A stretch of 64,000 bases of DNA. Origin: Hevea brasiliensis. Its lineage: Eukaryota; Streptophyta; Magnoliopsida; Malpighiales; Euphorbiaceae. The notes under the pieces were generated by a model. The model made no database searches. It was not told the DNA's origin and worked only from the letters and a program-made list of their open reading frames with translations. Both the position numbers and the translations under genes were made by a program. The stretch covers positions 41,534,750 through 41,598,749 of the forward strand of contig NC_079509.1 in assembly GCF_030052815.1 (NCBI RefSeq). Reading direction: 5' to 3'. Positions 10,780 through 23,761 of this stretch are shown one piece after another (position 1 is the stretch's first letter; every line of letters starts with the position of its first letter).

Positions 10780-12565
10780 TGTAACGATTGGGCTCCAACT
10801 ACTAGAGGAATTGTTCGCTTTGGCCATAAGGCTCATGGTTTTGTCCCATAGGTGGAATGGAGAACTTCCTAGGAGGTCACCCATTCTAGGATTTCTCTCA
10901 AGCGAGCACGCTTAACCCTAAAGTTCTTCCAACTCTCTAGGCCATTCCACCAAAAGACGCCTCTAGTGATTAGTTCCCCCATTTTATTTATCATTACTTT
11001 TTGAACCCAAGACCATCTCCGTGCTTTGTCGATGTGGGATTTGCCTAAGGGACCTTTCTACACTGAGTTATGACTAAATGAATGAACACTGTTTATTTGG
11101 TCATTTTGCCCAGGCAGAATTGGTGCTACCTGGATTTGGTCAATTTTTTAGGGCATCCTAAGTTTGTTTTTTAGACAGGTTTCCTTCATCAAAGTTGTGC
11201 CATTATGTGTATAATTTTATGTTCAATTGGCCTTGCACTAATTGAACCTACACAACTCAAGTTATAGCTGCCCAAACTTGCTGGACTCACATCCACACCT
11301 GCAGGTCACTCAAGGTAGCACACCCAACCTCAAATCCAAAGCTACAATTCACTTCAATTCCTCATTATACTCAGCCAAATGGTTACTAATTGACCATTAG
11401 AACTTCCATTCACCAATACATGAGCAAAATCCAAATTTTGTGCCCCAAACCCTAACTCCCACAACTATAATTCTTTATACACACACAATCAATGCATTAA
11501 TCCATCAAATTCATGTTCAATTTCTTCCATTTACAACTATAATTCAATTTTATCCTTAATACCCTAAGGTACCATAAGGCTGCCGAAATTAGAGGGGTAC
11601 ATAACTTATGATTTTCTTTTCAATTTCTTGTAATTCTTAATCTAAATCAAGTTCTTACACATATATTGAGAGAAAGGAAGAGAGATTGGTCACTAATCTT
11701 ATGAGCAGAATTTTATCACTCCAAATTCCTTCACTTTCTTGGTTTTTCTTGGTAGCCAAACACTTGCTCAAGATGTAATATCAAGTTTTTATGAAGAAAG
11801 GTAGGGATTTTATGGTGTATTTACAAGGAAAATCTAGTGAGAAGGAAGAGAGTATCCATGGAGGTGGAAGGAGAGATGGGTTTTGGCTAGTTGGGGAAGA
11901 AGAAAGAGCTGATGGTTCCTTTTAATTTCTGACCTCTTCTTTTCTTTTTCAATGTATTATTAATGTTTTTGTTGGATTTTGATTAGCTCACACAATCTTT
12001 ATAACATCATTATGATGTAATAATTAAGTTTAAACTTCTTTTTCTTTCATTTTTTTTTCTACTTAATTTCAATTCAATTTTTAACAATATTTATTCACAT
12101 TTTATGTCATAATAATTATTTACTTAATTGGACAAGTCGGTCAAAAATCATCCCTGAAGATGAAATGACCAAAATGCCCTCCGTTTGGCTTATCGAGCCA
12201 AAATTGTCTGTACCGATCGAAAAAATTTTCTAAGCCTTTTCTTAGCATTCTAATGCCATAGAAACCTCAATGACTCTTCTCTGGAGTCCCAAAAATTATT
12301 TCATAAATTTTCTCCCTGGTTTAGGGCTTTTAGCTGTGAAGACCGCAACTTCCCTCTAGGTTACCCATCACTAGGGCATCGGGTCATTTAAATTGGTTGT
12401 ATTTTATTTCTAAAATTTTTTCTAAATTTTTTTTATTATTATTTGAGTTATTTATGACTCCTCGCTCTAGTCTAAATATTTTTTTTCAGACATTCTAGCT
12501 GTCAGGACCGACACTGATTGCTGGAACAGTAGAATGTACGGAATTGCTACTGTGAGGGTGTTACA
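10780..12565 (-). repeat. 3' LTR of chromovirus A
   Basis: 1786 bp, plus strand TGTAACGATTGGG to GAGGGTGTTACA. Uninterrupted copy of the right-hand LTR. The first 270 bp (minus-strand U5 end) resemble the TRIM LTRs at 9149-9748 and 49050-49441. The remaining 1.5 kb (from about 11049) resemble solo LTR D from about 51176 to 52687. Confidence 0.9.
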
Positions 12566-12772
12566 ATTCTTCCCCTCTAACAAAAATTTCGTCCTCGAAA
12601 TTTATCTGACTTAAGTAATTGTGGAGTTGCTACTCCTTACTTCTTCACTTCCTTGTATCACCTCATCAATGTTTGGGTTCGGCTCCTCCTGAGCTTTCAT
12701 AGTATATACCCGTGGTGCCACCCTGACTTCGGGCCTTTCGACTGTCTCAGAAATAATTTTCTATGAAATGTC
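12566..12772 (-). other. PPT and 3' tail of chromovirus A
   Basis: Read on the minus strand this ends AAATTTCGAGGACGAAATTT then TTTGTTAGAGGGGAAGAAT immediately before the LTR start TGTAACACCC. This is the typical pol-tail plus polypurine tract of plant chromoviruses. At 12768-12772 the target ATGTC is duplicated by insertion of B1. Directly beyond B1 the sequence is gag, so the whole of pol was already lost before B1 inserted. Confidence 0.82.
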
Positions 12773-15700
12773 TGTAACACGCCTATGTTCGGTAGTGCGT
12801 TCTACTATTCCTGTGACCAGTGTTGTCCGGACAGCTAGGATGCCTAGAACTACACTTAGATATGAGTGAGGAGACATAGAATAATGAAATAAAAGAAAAG
12901 AAAATACAAGAAAAATAAGGGAAAAATAATGGCAATGAAATGTAACAAAGTTAAACGAGCCGAGAACCCTAGCGATGGGTAACCGCACCGGGAAGTTACG
13001 GCGTTGGCCGTTGACTAGCCCTGGACCGCGGGAAACTCTGAAAAATATTTTTAAGACATAATTAAAGACCTATTGAAGCATAAAATATCATTAGAAATAT
13101 CAAAGAAAAATTAATTAATTAGTACAAAGAAAAACGAGAAATTGAGAAAACGATAAAACTCGGTGTTACCGAAAAATCAGAAATGCAATCCGAACAGGGG
13201 CATTGTGGTCATTTGACATCCCGAGTTGTCTTTTAACCTAAATGTCCATTAAAAATAAATGATATTACACTTGGAAAATGTCAAGAAAAATTAAAATAGT
13301 GGTACATAATCTAAAAAGCAAAAGTTATGAGGAAAAATGTGGGAATTTGGAAATTTAGAATAAATAAACATTACATCATACTTAGTGCTCCACTAGCTCC
13401 ATAAAGTGGACACTTAATCACCATGTGGACAGTAGAAACTTCATCTTCTTCAACCTCCCAAAAACCAGCCGAAATTTCCTTTGAGAGAATCCTCCATGGC
13501 CGTCCATGGCTAAGCTTCAATCCTTCATCTCCAAGCCAATTTCCTTACACTTTCCTTCGCTAAAGTTATTCTACACAACTTGGGCAGTAGATAGGTAGCA
13601 AGAAAATCAAGTTTTGGTGAGGTTTTGAAGAATTTCAAAAGTAGTAAGTATGTATTTTTTATTATTGTTTCATTAAACCTTGCATGGATGTTATAGGTAG
13701 TTGAATTGTGGAAGGATTTTTGAAGTTTGATGAGTTAAGGGAGAGGTACATTTTTGGCAGCCATGGAACTTGAATGAGAGCAGTTTATCCTTGCATGTAA
13801 ATGGTAGATTAAAGTGTTGATGTAAGTATTTATGTGTGTAGGAATAAATTGGATAATTTATACCAGATGTATGTGATAGTACACTTGATTTTGGAAGCTT
13901 GGAAGTTAATTGAAAGGGATGTACAATTCGGCAAACTTGAAGTGTGAACCAAAATGTGTTGTTTCATGGTTTGGTTTATGGACTTATATTATTGAATTAT
14001 GGTGCTTGTTATGGCAGCATGTATATGTGTATAGAGGTTTGAGTTTGGACATGTAAATGAGCTTGTCATGTGGTTAAATTGTTTGTAAATTTGGACTTAG
14101 AAAATTCTGGACTATAATGTGCATATTGAGTGTGGTTATAAGCTGCCAAAATGACCAAAAATGAGTTGCTAAATGTGTTTATGTTATGGTACAAAATAGA
14201 AATGGCATGAAGGAAGTGACTTGGTAAGTGTTGAATGTGTCATTTGGTATGTGATGAAGAGTATGTTGCAGGGCAGTGTGTGTTTTGGCTTAGAACCTTA
14301 AGTGTGTGACTCCAATTGGTATGAGACCAATTGGAGGTGAAACTAGGCACAAAATGTGCCAACTTTCATAAAGGAAGCTTACCAAAATTCTGCTTGGAAG
14401 GTGACTTGAAAAATGACCAAATCCGGATTAGTACATTGAAAGCCTGAAAATTGACCATTTGGGCAGCAGTTGGTATTTTGGCCATAACTCACTCAAAACA
14501 GGTCCAATTGACCTGAAATTTTTACCATTAATATTTTAGACATATATCTACAATTATTATGAAGACACCAAAGCCCAAAAATGACCATAAGTAAGCCAAA
14601 TAGCTTGCACAAGTTCGGGTCCAAAAACTGGCCGAACTAAAAGTGACCTAAAAATGACCTAAAGTGACCATTTTGATGCATTCTGACCAGCATTGGTAGA
14701 TTGACCATAACTTGGTCTACACAACTCAGAATGACCTGAAATTTTGCCCCGCGTGCAATAAGACATAGACCTACAAGTTTGTAGTTTTGACCAAAACTCG
14801 AAAACCAAGGGAACTAGGTCATCCGGCTAGGTCAAATTAGTGTACCGAAATCCGGCAAATTGCAATAAAATGCACTGTACATGAAAATAAATTGGGTAAC
14901 ATGTACCAACACTAAAAGGCTATTAAATATGACACATTGGTAACATTAGAACCTAATTCACCTACAGTGCATCGAGGGTCAACATTTTAGGTTGACTAAA
15001 GGAAATAATAGAATTCAATAAATTAACTATTAAGCCTTATTGTTAGAAACGGTTTAAATGAGTACTGAAACACTTCAAATTGTGTTTCTCAGTTAGCAAA
15101 GACTCAGGGAAAGGGAAGGAAACACTGAGTCAGGGCCAAGAGACAGTTATTAGAGGTTTGTGCACAACAGTTATTTCTTTTGAATTTTCAATTGAAATAA
15201 ATTATGACTATTTGTATATCATTATTTTAAATTGTGAAAAATTGTTTGAATGATATTTGATGGATACTTATTGATTGAAAAGCATTGTAAATGGTTTGAA
15301 ACTATGGCTATCATATATATTGATTGAATTCCTTGCTAGCTTATCTAGTGGGACAAATTGAATTCCCTCTCTGACTGAAGTGTTGAGGTGTGTGCTTGTT
15401 GAGGATGAATAGAATGAGTACTCATATTATTGCTAGCTAGCTATGTTATTCCTCATTAGCCATCGGCTTTTGGGACGAATTGAATTCCTCATTAGCCATC
15501 GGCTTTTGGGATGAATTGAACTTTGGAACATGATTAAGCTGTGTGTGTAATTTATTGATATTTATTATGATATTGTGAAATGGAGTTTAAATTCTTATTG
15601 ACATTCATTGTCTTTGAATTTAACTATAGTTTTAAGTATCCACTATTTATATGACTTATGATTTGTGATTTAAAGTTGTATTTGGTTAATGTTGTGCACC

Positions 15701-16352
15701 ACTGAGACATTATCTCAGCGATAGCTTTTCATTGCTGTCGCAGATAGACAGACTGACAGGGCAGCAGACTAGGCTGCTTGTACTACAATGAGAGATCATC
15801 GGGTATATTGAGTATACCATATTTTGCATTTTGTATTGTAATGTATGTTCACTGTATGTATATAGTATTTTTGATTTTGAGCAGTTGTAAATTAAAATTG
15901 TACATTGAAGTTGTAAAATAAATTGTAAATTATTTTGGTTTGTAAATATTGTGATATATATTTCTTTTATCTCAGCCTTTGAAAATACTGAAAAATTATT
16001 GTGGATTTGAGTTGAGAAACATATTGTGTTGATTAAAAATTGGAGTTTGAGATTGAGAAATATATTTGAAGTGCTTTTTACAGGTTTTTGAAGAACTGTT
16101 TTATTCAAAATATAGATGGCACTCTGTCAAAATTTTTACAAAAATTACTAATAATTCAAATGTGTTAGTTGTTTCACTTTAGTTCAAAAATTTTTTTAAC
16201 ACCTGTAAATAGTGCTCACCACTGTAAAAAGAAGGAAGAAAAGTTTTAAAATCTCTTGTAGTGTATTTAATGGGTTATCGTAGACGAAGTTGGTAATTCA
16301 TTAGGTATACTACGGGATCATATTATGCCTTACAAAGGGGTATGGTGTGATA
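12773..16352 (+). mobile_element. Solo-LTR-like unit B1 (3.58 kb) inserted in chromovirus A
   Basis: Begins TGTAACACGCC and ends GGTGTGATA, flanked by ATGTC on both sides (12768-12772, 16353-16357). The start shares the U3-start pattern of the A and D LTRs (GTTCTACTATTCC, GTGTTGTCCGG). No PBS, PPT, second LTR or coding region was found inside, so it is best read as a solo LTR of a gypsy family with very long LTRs. A second copy, B2, lies inverted at 19047-46881. A non-coding LARD-type element is the alternative. Confidence 0.82.
15449..15520 (+). repeat. 36-bp direct duplication inside B1
   Basis: Two adjacent copies of TTCCTCATTAGCCATCGGCT plus 16 more bases, differing at one position. B2 carries only one copy at the matching place (near 19905-19940). 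This accounts for the B1/B2 length difference (3580 versus about 3558 bp) once other small indels are allowed for. Confidence 0.8.
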
Positions 16353-16357
16353 ATGTC

Positions 16358-17467
16358 AGTCGTCTCTGCTCTACCCAAACTTTTACCCCTTTGAACTGTA
16401 GGGGCAGGTCTATCAACTTATACTGGAGCTATTGAACCACTCCTCTGAGGGCAATCTCTTATGAAATGATTCGTAGCCCCACACTTGAAATACTCTCCAG
16501 TTAATAGTCGACACTCCCCTCTGCGTCTCCTACCACAGTGCATACATTCAGGCACTAGGGCTGATTCCCTTGTTACTGTGCCCGGGGAGCTAGCTATAGA
16601 TATCCCAGTCTGGCCTCTCTGGCCTTGTGTCTGATCTTGTGAACCAGAACCCTTAAGCTTCTTATTATCAGTTGGTATACTTGATTGCCTTGGTCCAAAT
16701 TCCCTCTTACGCTACCTATCTTTCCTATTCTGTTCACTTACTCTGACCCTTTCCACTTTCAGTGCGGCTTCAACCAGTTTTGTAAAATCCAAAATTCCCA
16801 AAGCTGTTATCATAATTTTAATATTATCATTTAGCCCCTCTTCAAACCTTCTGTACCTCTCAGCTTCTGTGGGGACTATCTTCTTCCCACATCTACTCAA
16901 TCTCACAAATTCTCGCTCATATTCTGCTACAGTTAGTTATCTCTACCTCAAGCTAATAAACTCTCTTCTTTTATCTTCTAAGTACACACTTCCCACATAC
17001 TTCTTCCTAAACTCAGCAAGGAAGAAATCCCAAGTTATTAGCTCTGGCCGGACCTCACTAGATACTGTGTCCCACCACTGATAGGCATCATCTTGAAGTA
17101 GGGACACAGTACCCTCCAAGTTCTGCTCTGGGGTGCAATGGAGTTGCTTCAGTACCCTTATGATGCGGCCTAGCCAATTCTCAGCCGCTTCTGAGTCATC
17201 TTCTTTCTTACCCATGAAGTCCACAGCTCCAAATTTTCTCAGTTTTTCCAGATGGGATTTTGGTTGTGGAGGTGGTGGTGGAGGCGGCATAACCCCAGCC
17301 ATATGTCTGAAGAATTCAGCCATTTACTAAAACATAGTAGGCAGAGGCTGTGCAAGCACTGTTGGTGCTGGTGGTGCAGGTTCTCCCTGGCCCCTAGTCT
17401 CAGCTGCTGCAAGTGGAGCATGACTCTCCACTTCCTCCTCGATTGCTCTCTGTGACGTGGGGTCCAT
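16358..17467 (-). pseudogene. Chromovirus A gag (retrotrans_gag plus zinc knuckle), broken
   Basis: ATG at 17465-17467 (MDPTSQRAIEEEVESHAPL). Two consecutive stops (TAG TAA) fall before MAEFFRHMAGVMPPPPPPP at 17323. The retrotrans_gag core follows (FGAVDFMGKKEDDSEAAENW, LLQDDAYQWWDTV, FFLAEFRKKYVGSVYLEDKR), two more stops near 16935-16943, then RFEEGLNDNIKIMI and a basic region. The zinc-knuckle region reads YFKCGATNHFIRDC, where the first Cys of C-x2-C-x4-H-x4-C has become Tyr. Gag stops at B1 with no protease following. It would encode the capsid/nucleocapsid precursor; non-functional here. Confidence 0.88.
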
Positions 17468-17576
17468 ATCCTAATCAAAATAAGAAAGATAAATAGATCT
17501 ACATTAGCGTACCTCGACTCTTACAAATGCAATGCATGGTATAGACTCTATCTAGACCCAGAAATGCCTAAACCGT

Positions 17577-17588
17577 GCTCTGATACCA
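17577..17588 (-). promoter_or_regulatory. Primer-binding site of chromovirus A
   Basis: The minus strand reads TGGTATCAGAGC, complementary to the 3' end of initiator-Met tRNA, two bases after the LTR end ...CGTTACA. Same PBS class as the TRIMs in this window. Confidence 0.9.
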
Positions 17589-17590
17589 AT

Positions 17591-19046
17591 TGTAACGGTC
17601 GGGCTCCAATCACTAGAGGAATTGTCTGTTTTGGCCGTAAGCCTCATGATTTTATCCCATAGGGTGGAATGGAGAACTTTCCAGGAGGTCACCCATCCTA
17701 GGATTTCTCTCAAGCGAGCACGCTTAACCTTGGAGTTCTTCCAACTCTCCAGGCCATTCCACCAAAACGCGCCTCTAGTGATTAGTTTCCTCATTTTATA
17801 TATCATTACTTTTTGAACCCAAGACCATCTCCGTGCTTTGCCGATCTGGGATTTGCCTAAGGGACCTTTCTACACTGAGTTATGACCAAATGAATGAACA
17901 CTGTTCATTCAGTCATTTTGCCCAGGCAGAATTGGTGCTACCCGGATTTGGTCAATTTTTTAGGGTATCCTAAGTTTATTTTCTAGACAGGTTTCCTTCA
18001 TCAAAGTTGTGCCATTATGTGTCTAATTTCATGTCCAATTGGCCTTGCACCAATTAAACCTACACAACTCAAGTTATAGCTGCCCAAACTTACTGGACTC
18101 ACATCCACACCTGCAGGTCACTCAAGGCAGCACACCCAACCTCAAATCCAAAGCTACAATTCACTTTAATTCCTCATTATACTCAACCAAATGGTCACTA
18201 ATTGACCATTAGAACTTCCATTTACCAACACATGAGCAAAATCCAAATTTTGTGCCCCAAACCCTAACTCTCACAACTACAATTCTTTATACACACACAA
18301 TCAATGCATTAATCCATCGAATTCATGTTCAATTTCTTCCATTTACAACTATAATTCAATTTTATCCTTAATACCCTAAGGTACCATAAGGCTGTCGAAA
18401 TTAGAGGGGTACATAACTTATGATTTTCTTTTCAATTTCTTGTAATTCCTAATCTAAATCAAGTCCTTACACATATATTGAGAGAAAGGAAGAGAGATTG
18501 GTCACTAACTTTATGAGCAGAATTTTTCACTCCAAATTCCTTCACTTTCTTGGCTTTTCTTAGCAGCCAAACAATTGCTCAAGATGTAATATCAAGTTTT
18601 TATGAAGGAAGGTAGGGATTTTATGGTGTATTTACAAGGAAAATCTAGCGAGAAGGATGAGTATCCATGGAGGTGGAAGGAGAGATGGGTTTCGACTGGT
18701 TGGGAAAGAAGAAAGAGCTGATGGTTCTTTTTAATTTCTGACCTCTTCTTCTATTTTTTAATGTATTAGTAATGTTTTTGTTAGATTTTGATTGGCTCAC
18801 ACAGTCTTTATAACATCATTATGATGTAGTAATTAAGTTTAAACTTCTTTTTCTTTCTTTTCTTTTCTACTTAATTTCAATTCAGTTTTTAACAATATTT
18901 ATTCACATTTTATGTTATAATAATTATTTAATTAATTGGACAAATCAGTCAAAAATCATCCCTGAAGACGAAATGACCAAAATGCCCTCCATTTGGCTTA
19001 TTGAGCCAAAATCGTCTGTACCGATCGAAAAATTTTTCTAAGCCTT
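17591..19046 (-). repeat. 5' LTR of chromovirus A, left segment
   Basis: TGTAACGGTCGGGCTCC onwards, collinear with 10780-12230 of the 3' LTR. Interrupted by B2 after the target GCCTT (19042-19046) and continued at 46882. Confidence 0.9.
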
Positions 19047-22000
19047 TATCACACCCAACCCCTTTGTAAGGCATAACATGATCCCATAGTATACCTTATG
19101 AATTACCAACTTCATCTACTGATAACTCATTAAATACACTACAAGGGATTTTAAACCTTTTCTTACTTCTTTTTACAGTGATGAGCACTATTTACAGGTG
19201 TTAAAAAAAATTTTAACTGAAGTGAAACCAGATAACACATTTGAAGTATTAATAATTTCTGTAAAAATTTTGGCAGAGTGCCATCTGTATTTTGAATAAA
19301 ATAGTTCCTCAAAACCTGTAAAAAGCAGTTTCAATATTTTCTTCAATCTCAAACTCCAATAACCAATCAACACAATAAGTTTCTCAACATTTGCCTACTC
19401 AAATCCACAATAATTTTCCAGTGTTTTCAAAAGCTGAGATAAAAGAAATATATCACAATATTTACAAGCTAAAATAATTTATAAATTTAGTTTACAACTT
19501 TAATGTATAATTTTAATGTACAATTTTAATTTACAACTACTCAAAACTAAGAACAATATATACATATAGTGAACATACATTACAATATAAAATGCAAAAT
19601 ATGGTATACTCAATATACCCGATGAACTCTCAATGTAGCACTAGCAGCCTAGTCTGCTGCCCTGTCAGTCTATCTACCTGCAACAGCAATGAAAAGCTAT
19701 CGCTGAGCCAATGTCTCAGTGGTGCATAACATTAACAAAATGCAACTTTAAATCATAAATCATAAGTCGTATAAATAGTGGATACTTAAAATCATAGTTA
19801 AATTCAAAGACAGTGAATGTCATAAAGAATTTAAACTCCATTTCACAATATCACAATGAATATCAATAAATCATACAAATAGCTTAATCATGTTGCCAAA
19901 GTCCAATTCGTCCCAAAAGTCGATGGCTAGTGAGGAATAACATAGCTAGCTAGCAATAATATGAGTACTCATTCTATTCGTCCTCAACAGGCACACACCT
20001 CAATACTTCAGCCAGAGAGGGAATTCAAAGTCAATTCGTCCCACTAGACAAGCTAGCGAGGAATTCAATAAATATATATGATAGCTATGGTTTCAAACCA
20101 TTTACAATGTTTTTCAAGTAATAAGTATCCATCAAATATCATTAAGACAAATTTTCACAATTTAAACAATAATAGACAAATTGTCATAATTCATTTCAAT
20201 TGAAAATTCAAAATAAATAACTGTTGTGCACAAACCTCTAATAAATGTCTCTTGGCCCTGACTCAGTGTTTTCTTCCCCTTCCCTGAGTCTTTGCTAACT
20301 GAAACACACAATTTGAAGTGTTTCAGTACTCATTTAAACTGTCTCTAACAATAAGGTTCAATAATTAATTTATTGAATTCTATTATTTTCCTTAGTCAAC
20401 CTAAAATGTTGACCCTCGATGCACTCTAGGTGAATTAGGTTTAATGTTACCAATATGTCACATTTTATAGCCCTTTAGTGTTGGTATATGTTACCAATTT
20501 CATTTCCAAGTATATTGCATTTTATTGCAATTTGCCGAATTTAGGTAAACTAATTTGACCTAGTCGGATGACCTAGTTCCCTCGATTTTCGGGTTTCGAT
20601 CCAAACTACAAACTTGTAGGTTAATGTCTTATTGCATGCGGGGCAAAATTTCAGGTCATTCTGAGTTGTGTAAACCAAGTTATGGTCAATCTACCAATGC
20701 TAGTCAGAATGCATCAAAATGGTCACTTTAGGTTATTTTTAGGTCACTTTTGGTTCGGCCAGTTTTGGTACCTGAAATTGTGCAAGCTATTTGGCTTGGT
20801 TCTGGCCATTTCTGGGCTTTGGTGTCTTCATAAGAATTGTAGATATATGTCTAAACTATTAATGGTAAAAATTTGAGGTCAATTGGACCTATTTTGAGTA
20901 AGTTATGGTAAAAAAACTAGCTGCTGCCCAAATGGTCAATTTTCAGGCTTTCAAGTCACTAATCCGGATTTGGTCATTTTTCAAGTCACCATCTAGGAAG
21001 AATTTAGGTAAGCTTCCTTCATGAAAGTTGGCACATTTTGTGCTTAGTTTCACCTCCAATTGGTCTCATACCAATTGGAGTCACACACTTAAGGTTCTAA
21101 GTCAAAACATACACTGCTCTACTACACACTCCTCATCACTTACCAACTACATATTCAACACTTACCAAATTACTTCCTTCATGCCAATTTTGGTTTGTAC
21201 CTTACCATTAACACATTTAACAATGCATTTTGGTCATTTTGGACAGCTTGTAACCATTCTCAATATGTACACTATAACACAGAATTTTTCAAAGTCCATT
21301 TACACCATTTAACCATATGAACATACCCCATTTACATACCCAATTCCAAACCATTATACACATATACATGCTGCCATCAATAACAACATAATTCAACAAC
21401 CCAAACCATGAAACAACACATTTTAAACTACACTTTAAAGTTGCCGATTTGCACATCCTCTTCAATTAGCTTTAAAGCTTCCAAAACCAAGTGCACTATC
21501 ACACATACACTTAGTATACATTATCCAAATTATTTCAATATATATAAACACTTATACCAACATCTTAAACAACCATAAACAAGTAAAAACAAGCTACAAT
21601 AGTGAGTTTCCATGGCTGCTGTCGTATAGTATTTTGCGGTCACCTGGACAAACGCTCACCGAAGTGGGAAGGAGTGAGAAGTCGCCACTTTAATTTTGAG
21701 GGGAATTAAAGAAAACTATTTGTGAAAATAAATTGAAAGAAACCACTTCGAAAACAGAGATTCCAGGTTCGGGGTCCATATACGGGCGGGAAAGGTGTTA
21801 GGCACCCCGCCTCATCCCTCTATAAGGGTAAACAGATTTAATCTTATGCTCTTTCATAAATTAAAAGGATAATTAGGGGAATGGGATAGTGATGATGTTA
21901 ATCCTTTGTGCAAAATGAAGGAATGTTTGATATTTCACTTATTTTGGGTTGCCCAGAAACACAAGTTCATGAGATGGCCCTTTGGTGAGTAAGTGTTTGA

Positions 22001-22058
22001 GGGAGGTTGTCTTGTGTATTGGGGTCATGTCTTTTAGTTTGAATTTTGTTAAGAGAGC

Positions 22059-22640
22059 TTGGGCAGGGAACTTCTCCTGATCTCTAGATATATTTTATTA
22101 AGAGTTTTGAGTGGGAAATTTCAGATAAGAACTCTCCTCCGATTTCCCTGTTTTAATTTAGGTGAGAATCAGGTAAGAACTCTCCCCCGATCTCTTAGGG
22201 TGTATGGTTTAAAATTTGATGGAGGATCTCGGATAAGAACTCTCCTCTGATCTCCGCTTTTATTTGAATGAGGATCAGGTAAGAACTCTCTCTCGACCTC
22301 TTAAAATATTCGGTTTAAGATTTTAAAGAGGAATCTCAGATAAGAACTCTCCTCCGATCTCTGTGTTTTTGTTTGAATGAGGATCAGGTAAGAACTCTCC
22401 CTCGACCACTTATAGTATTCGGTTTAAGGTTTGAAAGAGGGATCTCGGATAAGGAATCTCCTCCGATCTCCACATATTTATTAAAATTTTGGTTGAGAAT
22501 CGGATAAGAACTCTCTTCTAATCTCTTTAAGTATTTAATTTAGAGTTAAGCGTAAGGAATCTCGGATAAGAACTCTCCTCCGATCTCCACATATTTATTA
22601 AAATTTTTAGGGATAAGAACTCTCCTCCGATCTCTAATTT
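22059..22640. repeat. Dispersed/tandem repeat of GGATAAGAACTCTCCTCCGA type, 3' LTR copy
   Basis: About ten units of 55-65 bp, each with a core (G/A)TAAGAACTCTC(C/T)(C/T)CGATCTC, alternating two subtypes (ATCTCGGATAAGAACTCTCC and GATCAGGTAAGAACTCTCCC). On the minus strand each core reads GAGATCGGAGGAGAGTTCTT. Located in R/U5 of the LTR, so it would be transcribed at both ends of the element RNA. No reading frame is maintained. Confidence 0.88.
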
Positions 22641-23752
22641 ATGAAAATTTCATATTGTAAAATCTTATGAATTAAGGAATCTAGTGACCAAGGGCACAAA
22701 AGACACACGTGTAGATTTTTGAACCCACTGAGCCTTATCTAGACGGTAGACATGACACCGAACTTCTTATCGATCTCTTATGTGATTGCCTTATCAGAAC
22801 TCTTTAGTCCGATCTCTTTGGTTGCTCACTAGAAATCCGAACTTATTGGATTCCCGATTTATTACATCATCCTCTGGCTCGCTCCATAGCCCGACCTCTA
22901 GACTTATTTGGTTTAACCCACTATTTGACCTTTTGTTACAACTTTCTTTTTTGTCATTTTTATTTGTTTCGAAAACTCTTATATCGAAATATCCATGCCT
23001 ACGCTCTTTTGGATAGTTATAAGTTGCCTACGGGATGAACGTCTACTGTTGAAGAAAATAAAAACTAGATGATGATAAAAGGGATTTGTAAATAAAAATA
23101 AGAGAAGATACAGGAAATGACTACTGGCCTAGACAACTTGTTCTAAAACTGGATATGAAAGAAACCTTAAAAAAAACTAGAGAAAACCAACCGAGGGTAT
23201 TCAACAAAATAACAGTTTATTGCAACTGTTTTGGGATTTTAATGTAATTGAACATAGAAGAAATTTTAAAAAGGAAAGCTGGAGAAGATAGACAAGGGTA
23301 TTCAACAAAATGGCAGTTAAAACACTTACCTGTGGAAGATTGAGGCTATTGAACTAACTTTGGAGCCACAAATATTGCTGCGTTGAAGGCTAGTGGTACA
23401 AGGACCAATGCTTACTTTGAGATTGGGAGAACTAAGTTGAAATGCGGTAGAACCAAAGCGACAGAAACTGAGTCAGAATAAGATCAAGCTGAAAGAAATA
23501 ATGGGTTGAGATTGGGGGGTGATGCTAACGAGACCGAACGAAAATGGTAATAGCAGAGTGATGAACAAACTGAAAATGAAGAATTTCAGGGTTCGTAAAC
23601 TCTATCAATGGAGATACTCAAGAAAACTAGTTCCTAGAGTTCCTCGGTTTTATGTAAGCTCAAAGTAGCAAGACTGAATTGATTTTCAGAGTCTTTCCAC
23701 TATAATCACCACCACCCTTTTTTGTCTGTCCCTCAACAGTATTACATGCAGG

Positions 23753-23761
23753 TATTTATAG
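23753..23761 (-). promoter_or_regulatory. Presumed promoter TATA of element C, 3' LTR
   Basis: The minus strand reads CTATAAATA in the context CCCTATAAATACCTGC; conserved in the other LTR at 41647-41655. This is the only canonical TATA in the sense orientation that I noticed in the LTR and defines the U3/R division used here. Confidence 0.6.

Noticed and set aside
15710..16108. 132-residue minus-strand ORF in B1
   Set aside because: Not maintained in B2 at the corresponding place; low-complexity composition typical of AT-rich LTR sequence.
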